Positions 46,192 through 58,056 of a stretch of DNA of 64,000 nucleotides are shown here, in pieces (positions within the stretch are counted from its first letter, which is position 1; every line of letters starts with the position of its first letter). This stretch comes from Pezicula radicicola (Eukaryota > Ascomycota > Leotiomycetes > Helotiales > Dermateaceae): assembly GCA_003008705.1 (NCBI GenBank), contig PDUO01000013.1:144702-208701 (forward strand), given 5' to 3'. The notes under the pieces are model-generated. The model saw only the letters and a list, made by a program, of their open reading frames with translations. It searched no databases and was not told the origin of the DNA. A program made the translations under genes and the position numbers.

Positions 46192-47221
46192 CGTAGAGCG
46201 CACTTTCTTTTCGCGGTCGGTTTAGGTGCATGGGAAATTAGATGGTAACAATGGAAAAGTATTTGAGTTTTTACAGTGTTGCATGCCTTCACAGAATGCA
46301 ACCACTTTGCCTACCCGCATGTTGCTCCCCAAACAACCATTCTATTTAAAAATTTGAACAGAAATATAGAAAATAGACTTTAGTAACTCACTTAGTTTTA
46401 AAAACGCGCAATAACAAGGTATTGAATTGTAGCATGTGACAGCAAGGGTGTAAATAGGAGGTTCGCTTAACATTAACGCCACCCCCTTTTTGAAGAGTGA
46501 AGGCTGAAAAGGTTATGAAGGTTCGTTCGGATTTAATATAAAATCCGAAACCCCTACGGAGTATGGGACCACCAACACTGTACGAAGTGAGCGGTGAAGA
46601 CAATATGGACTGGTAAATATAACGAAAAGAAAGCCACCACAAAGCCCTCTAAGACCCTGACGTATTTTTTACTTGAGTAACTGACTTGATTTGAATAAAT
46701 CACTTATTTTCAGCAACTTGGCTTGGTAAGTAACTTCCTTGATTCCATTTTGAGTGACTGACTTGCTTTGAGTAATTTACTTGATTTGGGAAGCTCACTT
46801 AAATTCACGAGGTGTAGAATACAAGAGTGTGGAATTTAAGAGTTGACCATACCGATGCAACGTTGGTCAGTTTTGAAGATTGTTCAGGGCGCTCTTAGCC
46901 CAGCAAGATGCTTGTTATGGACAACACATACTCATCTGAGATCATACAAACATGGCAGAAAACGAAACATGTGAAGTTGTTAGAATCTTCGCGATGCATG
47001 ATTCGCTACATGAAAACTCCAGACTTTTGTTTTCGAGAAATGGTCATTCCTCGAATACAAAGGTGTATTAGACCCATTGTCCCCTTGCACGAACCCGCCC
47101 ATTCGTTGTCCAAACATATCGTATGATCATCCATCCATTTGTCCTAATTAGCATGAAAGCCCGAACCCACACCTTACGCCTTTCCTTGAAATATGGCTTA
47201 TCTTTCACGGTATCGAGGTTT
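46192..47221. other. Intergenic region, paralog C to dynein light chain
   Basis: Besides the motif copies it holds AT-rich DNA and the 3' flank of the dynein light chain gene. Open frames at 46908-47126 and 47068-47427 match no family. Confidence 0.4.
46381..46806. repeat. Dispersed motif copies, dense cluster at 46669-46806
   Basis: A single copy at 46381-46400 (TAGTAACTCACTTAGTTTT) and at least six units in 46669-46806, including GAGTAACTGACTTGATTTGA, GAGTGACTGACTTGCTTTGA and GTAATTTACTTGATTTGG. The unit is about 20-24 bases and the consensus is near GAGTAACTnACTTGATTTGA. Confidence 0.7.
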
Positions 47222-47980
47222 TTATTGGGTTTTGAAAAGAAGGATCGCGCAATGCCCGAGATAGAAGTAGATGAAGTGCTTCGTTTCTGGACGAGAATTA
47301 GTCGGGTGTTCGAGGGGCAAAAAGGCGGTGGTTTTCTTATTGAATAATGCGTTGAGGGAAAAGAGAAGTCGTGGACTGACCATGCGTTACAAAGGATCCA
47401 AAGTTTCTGCCTACGATGCAGTGCCATGTTGGCCCTTTTCTCTCATCAAACTGTGTGGGGCGTCAGTTGGGATCTAATCGTACCAGGGATAACGGGAGGG
47501 GTATTTACAGTCTTTTTGATAAATTGTGCTATGTCCTACGGAAATACGTTAGAACATTCCGATAAAATTGAGGGGAAGTGAAGAGGGGTTTAGCAAGGCC
47601 GGAGGGGAGATATGCACAAGGGGCTCACCTTTTCGATGCTGAACTTGGACATGCCTTCTTGCGCTATGGAGAGCGTTAACTCAAATCAACTCGTGTTCAG
47701 AAGTTATCGGCTACTTACCAATATCAATGGCCTCTTGTTGCATGTCCTCGGTCTGCAGATCGTCAGTCGCGTCGTATCTCAACATACCAGCACTGTGAAT
47801 AGCGTGCAGAGCCACTCACCATATCCGCAGACTTAATCTGGGCTGTAAGAGCGAAAGTAAGCAGGAGAGCGGCCACGGAAAGAAGTGTAAACAGGAAAAG
47901 AAAAGAGGATGAGTTACTACTCTACCTTCATACGTACCCTCCAGCTTCTCCTTGGGATTGACAGCCTTTTCGGAAGACAT
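47222..47980 (-). CDS. Dynein light chain LC8-type, cytoplasmic
   Basis: Model: complement(join(47222..47286, 47381..47450, 47509..47535, 47629..47663, 47719..47752, 47820..47842, 47938..47980)), 98 residues from seven exons; every junction has GT-AG ends and keeps phase. The protein reads [20 protein letters not shown], then [53 protein letters not shown], and ends [17 protein letters not shown], the almost invariant LC8 C-terminus. It forms dimers that bind short peptides in dynein intermediate chain and many other partners. The mean exon is 42 bases, so ORF scans show almost nothing here and gene finders may miss it. Confidence 0.95.
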
Positions 47981-48484
47981 GATTGCGTCGCAAGTCGAAG
48001 TAACAATGTCGGTGAGCTTTTGCGATCTATGAACGAGGATGCGAGTGCTTGTCTTCGCAGTTCACTCTCTTGAGGGTTTTCGACAAGTTTGCGGTTGAAG
48101 ACGGAGGTGATTCTGGTGGGGAGAAGAGCGAAAGGGAGCTGTTGGGCCGAACAGAAGAAGTTACGACGCTGAGAATCGGTCGGAACTGGGAGTAAATAGA
48201 TCGAGTTAGCGGGTGGTTTCGCAGTACGTAGGTAGGTGGTTCTCCTGAGGACGACGAGGTGAGGTAGTAATGAGCCTCGCCGCCATGTTGATCTGATCTG
48301 TGCACGGGCCAAGTCAGGCTTGACGCTACTTTTGCTTCGGCCACACTATCAAAAGCGGCGCTATTTTGTGGGGTATGAGAATTTCTATCATAGCGCCGAT
48401 TTTGTCGCGCTGAAAGCATCCTCAGAATTTAAACACAATGATGGCTTGAACACCGTATTCTACCACCCCCTAACTTCTACAAAT
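47981..48484. promoter_or_regulatory. Bidirectional promoter, dynein light chain / mrd1
   Basis: A 504-base gap between two divergent housekeeping genes. The dynein side has a long pyrimidine-rich leader, and a 26-codon ORF starting at 48286 on the minus strand may act as a uORF. No other gene; open frames on the minus strand here (47917-48419) match no family. Confidence 0.5.
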
Positions 48485-51251
48485 ATGGAGTCCTCCTCAT
48501 CGCGAATCTTCATCAGTGGCCTCCCACCGACCATATCTGAGGATGAATTCAAAAAACACTTTGGGGCAAAGCAATCCATTACAGACGCGAAATTAATTCC
48601 ACACCGGAGGATTGGCTATGTTGGTTACAAGACCCCAGAGGAGGCTGCAAAGGCAGTCAAATACTTCAACAGGTCATTCATACGGATGTCCAAGATTGAA
48701 GTCAAGATTGCGAGACCTGTGAGTTGGAACATCCCATGTCTTGATCCTAGTATCTCTAATTGAAACTTCTTTAGATTTCTGACCAGACACTACCAACCTC
48801 ACGAAAAGCTCAACGCGAGCAGGAACGAGAATTTTCAAAGCAGAATAAAATTAAGAAGCAAGCAGAAGCAACTGCAAATGCGACACTCAATGCCGGGACA
48901 AAGAGGAAACGTAGCGATGTGGATGAAGCGGATCCAAAATTGAAAGAGTTCCTAGAAGTTATGCAGCCTGCCTCTAAATCGAAGACATGGGGCGCGTCCG
49001 CGACGGCAGACGGCGGCAACGAACCACCTTTAAAGATGCAGGCGATCGAGGTCCCAGAAGCAGAAAGTGATGGCGAATATGAGTTGGTTCCAAAGAAATC
49101 AAAAAAGAAGAGCCCACCTCCTCCTGTTGTATCGTTACCTCCGGACATCGAGCCTGCGACAACAATTCCTGTTGTGGTTGAAAACGCCGTGCCAGAAGAG
49201 GGTGACGAGCCCATGCCTGATGCTGGTGCCACAGACGATGACTGGCTCCGAAGTCGCACGAACAGATTGTTGGATCTTATGGACCCGGAAGATATTGCCG
49301 CTGGACTCGCCAAGCCAGAGACTCCGGTTACAACCACCATTGCTGTGGCTGAAACGACTGTAAACACAGTCGACCAATCCGAACAGCATGTAGAAGAAGA
49401 GGTGGATGAGACGGAAGAGGAATTCGACCACACCGACCCTGTAGTAGAGGAGATCAGGACCCATGGCCGATTGTATGTGCGTAATTTGCCGTACAGCGCA
49501 ACGGAAGATGACCTTAGAGCACATTTTGAGTCTTATGGTTCATTAGAAGAGGCAAGTTGCACCGATTTCTCTTATTTTTGTTTCGTGTTTCGTGATGAAT
49601 ATCCAGATAGGGACAACTTATGCTTACGAGCATGTGATGAGAACTGGACGAATATTTTAGTAGATGCTTCGTGTTTTCTGAGAAACATCCATCTATGAGC
49701 TTTGCATTTGATAACTTTTGTGTACCACTCGATGCTAACCAATACCTATAGGTTCATCTTCCAGTTGACGCCGCAGGTACCAGTAAAGGCTTTGTATTTG
49801 TACAGTATACCGATCCAAATACAGCAGCAGAAGCGTTTCATAATTTGGATGGCGAGCCTTTTCAGGGGAGGCTTTTGCACATCTTACCTGGGGCTGCAAA
49901 GCGAGAAAACAAGCTCGATGAATTTGCCATCTCGAAGTTACCTCTCAAAAAGCAGAAACTAATCAAGAAGAAGGCCGAAGCCTCGTCGACCTCCTTCAAC
50001 TGGAACTCTCTCTACATGAACCAAGACGCCGTAAACTCGTCCGTCGCTGCTCGATTGGGCGTATCGAAGTCGGAGCTTTTGGATCCGACATCTGCTGATG
50101 CAGGAGTAAAGCAGGCAATAGCAGAAACGTCCGTAATCCAAGACACCAAAAAATACTTCGCAAATAACGGGGTTGATCTCGATGCCTTCAAGAAGCGGGA
50201 GCGAGGCGATACTACCATACTCGTCAAAAATTTCCCTTATGGAATGACACTAGAAGAGCTCCGAAAGATGTTTGAAGAATTTGGGCAGGTGCTTCGGGTG
50301 TTGATGCCACCGGCTGGTACGATTGCAATTGTCGAGTTTTCCCAGCCAACGCACGCGAGAGCAGCCTTTGCCAGCCTTGCTTACCGGCGGATGAAAGACT
50401 CCGTTTTGTTCCTAGAGAAAGCCCCCAAAGGTTTATTCACTAGCGTCAGCAGTAATGTTTCAGTAGTGCCATCAGACAGTCTGGTGGCCAAACCTGCAGA
50501 GCAGAAACTGTCAACATCAGACCTTCTTGAGAGGGAAAGTGCTACCGAGACGGCTGATACCAGCACCCTTTTCATCCGTAACCTCAATTTCACCACCACA
50601 AGTGCCCGTCTTACAGAGATCTTCAAACCTCTAGATGGCTTCATGTCAGCACGTGTTAATACAAAGACTGATCCAAGGAAGCCGGGCCAAGTCCTAAGTA
50701 TGGGCTTTGGGTTCTTAGAATTCAAGAGCAAAGCACAGGCACAGGCTGCTTTGAAGGCTATGGATGGGTATACCTTAGATGATCATAAACTGATCATTAA
50801 GGCGTCGCACAAGGGGCTTGATGCTGCGGAAGAGCGGAAGAAAGAAGATAAGGCTAAGAAGCTCGCTGGAAAACGAACGAAGATCATCATCAAAAACTTG
50901 CCTTTCGAGGCATCTAAGAAAGACATCCGAACTTTGTTCTCGACCTATGGACAGCTTCGCTCCGTCCGTGTACCCAAAAAATTCGATCACTCGACTCGTG
51001 GTTTCGCTTTTGCTGATTTCATCACGGCCCGGGAAGCGGAGAATGCACTAGAGGCCCTGAAAGACACACATCTCCTGGGTCGCCGCCTTGTCCTCGAGTT
51101 TGCTTCTGACGATCCTCTTGATGCTGAGGAAGAGATTGAAAAAATGCAGAAGAAGGTTGGAAGTCAAGTCAACAAAGTCGCATTGCAAAAGCTCACCGGA
51201 GGAGGCCGCAAGAAGTTCAATATTGACGGTAACGACGGGGACGAGGAGTGA
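48485..51251 (+). CDS. mrd1: Multiple RNA-binding domain protein 1 (pre-rRNA processing)
   Basis: Model: join(48485..48718, 48775..49551, 49752..51251), 836 residues. Five RRMs are visible: about 7-78 (RIFISGLPP), 310-385 (GRLYVRNLPYSATEDDL), 490-560 (TTILVKNFPYGM), 608-690 (STLFIRNLNFTT) and 713-790 (TKIIIKNLPFEAS), with an acidic/basic linker between RRM1 and RRM2. This is the Mrd1 arrangement; the protein acts in the nucleolus with U3 snoRNA in 18S rRNA maturation. The second intron (200 bases) starts with GCAAGT, a GC-AG intron, and falls inside RRM2; splicing it gives YGSLEEVHLPVDAAGTSKGF. The C-terminus is a short Glu/Lys-rich helix. Confidence 0.95.
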
Positions 51252-52269
51252 AGGAGTCAAACATAGGTATTTATCAATAATTATCATTCGAGTACTCCTC
51301 GAGCTCCCTCGAGTCCCTCAAGATCAATTTTCAATCATCTTGTGCGAAAGTGGCAAGCGTCTCGCCCCTTGCCGAAAAGTCGACGACATAATTCGACAAA
51401 CACCCCTGCGCAGGCAAATACAACCCCTTTCGCAGAGGACAGTTTCCTGTACAGGTAGGAGTTAATTATCTCAACGCTGAACTTGCAATGCCCTTACGAT
51501 CTAGTATCGATAGATGTTACACTCAAGGAGTGTCTGGTTATTTACTTGTGTATTCGGTATCCCTTTACGAGGAAACAATGAAACAATAAGACAGTCTCTT
51601 AACTTTTCCTTCTACCAAGTTCTAGGTTCGTCACGAACAAATCAGCCCTTCTCCTTTCTTACATTCTCGTGCCTTAGAAGTTTAGCACGTGGTAGTTAGG
51701 AATCTAGCAAAGATGAAGCATTCCTCAAGCTGGAGAAGCCTCACATCTCCACAGGAACCGTTCCCTTGCATCATCGATCTGAACCGGACCACTGGAGTAT
51801 TCCCAAGTATTTTGTCATTGTCTTTCCGGATATGGCGTTTCATCGCCGTCGGAGAGATTGACGAGAGTCTGTACAACTCTAGGCTTTCATTGAGGGTGTA
51901 TCTTGCTGTTTGGTCGTCAACTCCTATCAAAGCCACCCTACATCCTAGTCTTCTCAAGAGGCTCTCAAATCGTCGTCTTATTTACGCGAAGCCAAACTCA
52001 CTTATAAGCGCACTTTGTCGCTCCTCCATTCTCCAGTCAGCTGTTGACATTCTCTCCCTGAAGTCTCTTGTTAACCCCAACGCTGCCTGCCATTCCTTCA
52101 AACATTTCTTACTGCAATCCTTATCCTTTTGCCAACCAACAGACGCTCCTTTGGCTACCCAGCATTACGATTTACGACTGCGTGACGACACATTAGCGAT
52201 CTTGCAGCGTTCTCGAGTCACCTGAAGCATTCTTATCCTCCTGCATTCATACCTACTACCTTCGCTCTC
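51252..52269. promoter_or_regulatory. 1 kb upstream region of the TEA-domain gene
   Basis: Contains the 3' flank of mrd1 and a long, pyrimidine-rich probable leader. A 178-codon frame at 51689-52225 is open but shows no domain and has a Ser/Leu-rich composition expected from CT-rich DNA; it is more likely leader or uORF-bearing sequence. Long 5' leaders are common for developmental regulators. Confidence 0.4.
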
Positions 52270-54749
52270 ATGGACCATCGTCGGCATATTCTGCCTTCGA
52301 GCTTCAATCATCAACAGCTTCCACTTAATGACCCTAATGGACACTCAAGGGTAAGGCAACCTTTATCAGACTCAGCTGGTAATGCTCAGCTTCATGCTCT
52401 TGCATCAGTGGGTCTTTATCATGATAGTAAAGCTCTACAGCCCCGGGTCGACAGACCCCTCTATACGATTCCAACCGTACCGTCGCAGCCAGCGCGGCAG
52501 CCTGTCGCCAATACTCTAGAGCTTCGACGACGATATACACGAAGAAACCGACACCAAAGGCACAGCCGAAATCCTATCCTCGACTCGCCACAGTATCAGG
52601 CGTATCGTGCTCGTCAGGTTCGAGATAATGCATCTGAGAGTGAGCAAAAGTGGCCGGAGGTCCTCGAGATTGCCTTCCTCGACGGTATGTAGTCTTGTCA
52701 ACAGCATATTTCTTTGCTAACATCGTTGTAGCTTTACTTGACATCCCTCATATGGGCCGCCGGAAATATTCTTTGAGAGGAAAACCTCACGGGCGTAATG
52801 AGCTAATCAAAGATTATCTGTGGATTGCTTATTGTCAGAGCTTGCCGCCTGGTCAACAGCCAGACCCGACAATGAAACGAGGAAGGAAACAAGTGTCAAG
52901 TCATATTCAAGTCCTGAAGGGGTTCTTTCGAGACCACCCAGCATGTAAGATACATTGTTGTGAGTTTCGATCGATGATTAACTAAACCTTACAAGTTGAA
53001 CGCCTCTTCCCTACGAACAAGCCCCCCAAAAACGGACTCGAAGACAACTTCAAGAGTGATCCCACGCTCATAGCTCTTTCTCAAGGCCGATTGCCACCTC
53101 GACGTCAAGATCAGTACATGGAGATCAACCAAATGATAAATGCTAGTCATGTGCCAATGAGGCCTTCCGTCTATTGGCTTTTGATCTCTTCCGGCTCAAT
53201 CCCGAACGATGTTCACTGGAGGCTTAAGAGCGAGGATGATCTTTTCAACGATGGAGTGGTTGTTCATAAATACACAGGTTTGTCATCAGTACGACCCCGT
53301 GCAAGCCTCGAGTCAATACCAAATTGGCGAGCTCGATGGCCATGTCTTTCACAACTCCACACCCAGGGTGAAACTGGGTACGACATAATCCATATAGATG
53401 TATCACTGGAATTGATGACAGATCACGCCCCAGACGGCGCCGAACTACTTTCACGAACAGAGATGATTATCCCAGGCGGAGATTTCTCTGGAAGCCAATG
53501 GCGGTCTGTCACAAGTCTCGTCAAACCAAAAGAGCTATATGGTGAAAACGAGGAGTTCCCACTACCCATTACGCATTCTCCTGTAGATATAGCAGGCGTT
53601 ACCAGCACTGAAACACGCATCCGATTACAATTCCCGGCGAACCCTTGGGCTCATGCTCTCACCTGCATGACAAACCTCCAGGTGCAATTTGAAGAGATGA
53701 GAAAAGCTCAGTCGTACGGCGATAATAGCGTTCGAGGTCCCACTAAATCCGCTCGCGAATATATTGACCAAATATCTATGTACCAGGAATTGCAGTCGTC
53801 TGCGGATCCTGATAGACTTCCATACATACGAAGAGCCATTATTATCTGGACGTTCCAGAAGACAAGGTCGGGTGCACACGGCGAAACAACATGGCGATAT
53901 CTCGACCCAGCCCCCCCACGAAACATGTGCATGTCGCCATCTCCCCACCCCAGCCACCATATCTCGGCCTCCATGACCGAGCATTTCAGTAATTGCGGCG
54001 GCTGGGACACACCTCTTCAGCTTCAGCCACCAAATGTAATCGATGCCTTTGGACCAGCAGGGCTCGTAACACCTCCCCAAACAGCAGGCCTCCAATCACC
54101 TTTCGCATCAAACTACCTCCATCCCGGTTCACACTATGATTTGCCATCAGAACACCTGAGTTTCGTCTCCGATGCTACTGCCGATAGCGAGTCGACACTT
54201 GTGAATGATACCACGGCGCATATTGATAGTTTTCTCTCTAATGCTGATGCTGCCCTTGGCGACTATGACCAGACAACCAATAACTGGCATCTCCCAGTCA
54301 CAGAATCCTTCGACACAGACGCCAACTGGGCATCATATACCGTCCCATCAACCACTCCCCAACTCTGGGGAGAAGACCCATCTCCAAAGATCGAAAGCCA
54401 GAACTCCTGGAACAACGATAACTCTCAAGATGCAGTCGTCAACACTTCAAAACATCATACACCTTCATGGGTTGACGATGCTTCTGCCAATGAGAAACAT
54501 GATTGGGGTTCTACTGTCACGAGTCCTAATCGCCAAAATCAGGCATATAATACTGATCAAGGAAGTAACCATGATGAGTCTCAATCTGGGAAGGCTTACC
54601 GTGTCGAGATCAACAATTGTAGTCTTCCTCCTATGAACGCTGGTACGCCTACTGGTACGGGGGATTTACACAAGAACTGGGGTGTTAATAGTGATACCTT
54701 TGATTACGAAACTCATCTTGCCAATCGTCTTATCAATCATAATAAGTAA
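52270..54749 (+). CDS. abaA: TEA/ATTS-domain transcription factor, AbaA-type
   Basis: Model: join(52270..52684, 52732..52944, 52996..54749), 793 residues. The TEA DNA-binding domain is at about 126-205: KWPEVLEIAFLDALLDIPHM, GRRKYSLRGKPHGRNELIKD, RGRKQVSSHIQVLKGFFRDH, including the conserved SSHIQVLK recognition helix. Introns lie within and just after the domain (phase 1 in both). The region after it has MRPSVYWLLISSGSIPNDVH and a globular centre, then a long Asn/Ser/Thr/Pro-rich disordered tail. AbaA/Tec1 proteins control conidiophore or filament development through CATTCY sites. Assignment to AbaA rather than another TEA protein rests on filamentous fungi usually having one. Confidence 0.9.
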
Positions 54750-56366
54750 AGCCAAAACAACTAATACGAAAGAGATATCCGAATCTGTTTGGCCTTGTTG
54801 GTTTCGGGGGGTTTTTTTTTGGGGGGGGACTTTTTTGGTTTTCTTTTTTGGTTTTAGGGCAGCGTGTAATTCCGTTGATGAGAAAATCTGTCATTCTTAT
54901 GGAATCTGGAATCTAGAAAAGGTGGAAATTGGATATGGGAAATGGAAAAATGGAGATGCAACGATCTAATTTTTGAGAGATGAGATCAAGTCCTGTTTAT
55001 TTGTCGTAGTTGCTATTTTACGAGCATTAAGGAGTTTTTCGTTGTTTTTCTGTTTTCCGAAGAATTTGAGAAAGAAGAGTATGTGCTTTGGAACTTTCGT
55101 TTTTATCACTTTTGGTTAAGAGGATATTTTGAGGTTGTTGATTGATGTCATTTTCATAGCGATTTTTTGCAGTTTTTGTTTTGTTTGTAGAAACAAAGCG
55201 TGTACCTGCAGGTCTTTTGTTTTGTTTGGTTTGTTTTGTTTTTTTGATATGGATAGTATAGGTAATTCGGAACTTTCGTTTATGGCCAATTTTTTTTTAT
55301 TTTTTTTTTGTACTTACAAGATGCTAATATCTGTTGTGAATTTATGCATTGTTTAGGTTAAGGGAGAAAGCATTTTGCATGAGATACAGAAAAGACTGAA
55401 CTAGTAACCTTGATTTTTTATATCTTTTTATGATATTGGTTTATGTTAGGCTAAGGCAGTGAGTGCTAATACTGTTGACTTAGTTGTGCGACTTTGTATA
55501 TATCTGTTACATAAATGCTAGCATATATATGAAGCAATTAAAGGCTAAGGCATCAAAATTGCACTAAATAAATGTACAAATTATGGTGGGAAGAAAAATT
55601 GGCACGTGGGACTCGCTTAAAACTACACAATATTAAAGATATTCAGACGTCGTCCTCGTCCTATGTGACTTCAACATACCTAGATAAGGTAGCTATTTCA
55701 CTTGTTAGACTAGCGAACTATGACCCTCTGCTTTACCATACCACCTATAGGCCTTTCCGTTGTCTGTGATCTAGATTAACTAAAAAAAAATCTCATAATA
55801 CGTAGCTATATAAGAAGTATAGGTCCTAAAGACTTGCAATGAAAATCACAGAAAAGTGACACACCCCAACCCCAAAGCGAAGTGGGAATCGGTCTGTATA
55901 AGCAGTTTTCAAGAATCTCCTTAATTCTCCACAATCTGCTCGCACGAGCCACCCAAAATACGTAGCGGAGAAGCAGTCCAGGATCAAGGTAAAACAAAAT
56001 GACAGGCCAGAGATGTTTAGGAGCTTCCAATTCGTACGATTCCATGGTAATCGAGATCATTCATCAAGATATGATCCATGTAACATGACGGTCTAGAGGG
56101 TAATCCACAATTTTGACGTTTCCAAACCGTCACAAACGGTGGATAAGTGGATAGTAAGAGACCTTCGAAATGTTTTGCGTAGCTAACTACCTACTGAAGC
56201 TCCACAAATTTGGAAGAGATTTACAGAACATCATCGAACTTCTCCTTGATTGAAGCTCGACCGAAGCATGTGAAAACACGAAAATGGGTATAAGTAAGAA
56301 CTTCTAGACGTTACGTTTAATCAGAAGTGTCTCATTCCAACAACTTTCAGAGTCTTGACCATCAAC
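54750..56366. other. 1.6 kb gene-poor region, homopolymer-rich
   Basis: Right after the stop is an odd run of G and T blocks (about 54808-54865: G6, T10, G9, T6) and further T-rich DNA around 55220-55312. No convincing gene; a minus-strand frame at 55806-56060 has Trp/Leu-rich content but no recognisable family. The right end is the P450 promoter. Confidence 0.4.
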
Positions 56367-58056
56367 ATGGCCGTGACGAAGCTCGTCGAGGAGTCCTCGC
56401 CCATCTTCAAGGCACAGTACATTATTATTATTGTGGCCTTGTCCTATACCGTGAGTATCTCCAAGCCATTCGGATATTCTAGGCATTATTAACGTAGTAC
56501 AGGTGTATTTCCTCAGTCGCCTCATTTACAACATCTACCTCCATCCACTGTCCTCTTACCCAGGTCCAAAATCATCCGCAGCAACAGATATACCTTTTAT
56601 CAGAGCTCTACTCAATGGCAACCTGACCTACAAAACTCATGAACTCCACAAGAAATACGGAGAAGTGGTTCGAATCTCACCCAATGAGCTCTCATACAAT
56701 TGTGCTGAGGGATGGAGAGATATCTATGGACATCGTATAGGTCGTCCTCAGATGGAGAAAAGCAGACCATTCTATGATACATTGGCTGGTGGTGCCCCGA
56801 ATATTGTCACTGCACCTGCTGGTGACCATTCTCGATTCCGCCGATTACTATCCCATGCTTTTTCTGAAAAGGCTATGCGCGAACAGGAGCCGCTCATCAA
56901 GGTTTACCTTGATCTATTGATCCAGCGTTTGAGGGAGACAAATGAAAAGCCCACAGATATCGTGCAGTGGTATAACTGGACAACATTTGACATCTTCGGA
57001 GATCTCTGCTTTGGCGAGTCTTTCCAATGTGTTGAGAAAGCTAGCTATCATCCTTGGGTCAGTATGCTATTCGAAAGCATAAAGTTGGGTGCCATAATGA
57101 TGGCAGTCAGTCGGCATTCCCTCTTTAACAATCTTGCAGAGAAATTCACACCAAGTTCTCTCTTAGCCAAACGAGATGCTCACAATCAGATGGCAGAGCA
57201 GAAAGTTGCTAAGCGAAGGGAGTTTCTAACCGATCGAGCTGACTTCATGAGTTATATTTTGAAGCACAAAGATAAGTCTAGCATGACTGATGCTGAGATC
57301 AACAGTAATGCAGCTATCTTAATTATCGCTGGCTCGGAAACAACTGCGACTCTTATGTCTGGAGCCACATATCTCCTTCTTCAAAATTCTAAAGTCTTGG
57401 AGAAGCTCATCAAGGTTATTCGCGAAACGTTCGCTAGCGAAGATGAGATTACAATTCAGAGCGTCAGTAATGTGCCATATCTCTTGGCAGTGCTTGACGA
57501 GTCATTACGAATGTATCCTCCAGTACCTGTTGGTCTTCCACGAACTGTCGGCCCTACTGGCGATATGGTTGCTGGTAAATGGGTCCCTGGAAATGTAAGT
57601 TACTTCTTCAGCTAAAATAGACGCAAACGAAATTATCTTATAACAATTTACTCTAGACAACTGTCTCGGTCAATCAGTGGGCAGCATATCGATCTCCTGA
57701 GAACTTTACAGACCCCGACAGCTTTATCCCTGAAAGATTCATGGGTGCACCACGTTTTGCATCCGACAACTTTCAGGCATTTCAACCTTTCTCCACTGGG
57801 CCAAGAAATTGTATTGGACGAAAGTGAGTGATTCTTTCCCCTGAGATGTTTATACATAATGCAGTGTGATAGCTAACTCTATCCGTGTAAAAGCCTTGCA
57901 TATGCCGAGATGCGTCTTATCATAACCCGAATACTCTGGAACTTTGATTTGGAGGCTGATGATGGGCTCGCAACATGGGTAAAGCAGAAAATATACACCT
58001 TGTGGGAGAAGGGACCTCTTATGGTCAAGTTGAGACCAAGGAAGGATCAAAACTAG
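56367..58056 (+). CDS. Cytochrome P450 monooxygenase
   Basis: Model: join(56367..56450, 56503..57594, 57657..57823, 57894..58056), 501 residues. An N-terminal membrane anchor (YIIIIVALSYTVYFLSRLIY, about 18-37) is followed by HPLSSYPGPK. The I-helix has IIAGSETTATLMSG, the K-helix ExxR is in LDESLRMYPPVPVGLPR, PERF is present (SFIPERFMG), and the heme loop FSTGPRNCIGRNLAYAEMR is completed across the last intron (AA|C). The pattern is close to the CYP65-type (isotrichodermin C-15 hydroxylase-like) group; substrate unknown. No secondary-metabolism backbone enzyme is in the window, so this seems a lone P450. Confidence 0.93.

Noticed and set aside
47068..47427. 119-codon minus-strand frame over the dynein light chain 3' exons
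   Set aside because: A shadow in another frame of true exons 6 and 7 of that gene.
47917..48419. Two overlapping minus-strand frames upstream of the dynein light chain
   Set aside because: They lie in the leader and promoter between two divergent genes, and show Ser/Arg-rich random-looking content.
48810..49433. 207-codon minus-strand frame inside mrd1
   Set aside because: Ser/Val-rich shadow of the acidic linker of mrd1.
51689..52225. 178-codon open frame upstream of the TEA-domain gene
   Set aside because: No domain, composition follows the CT-rich DNA, and the position fits the long leader of a developmental regulator.
53625..54095. 156-codon minus-strand frame in the TEA-domain gene
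   Set aside because: Shadow of the real coding strand; no family content.
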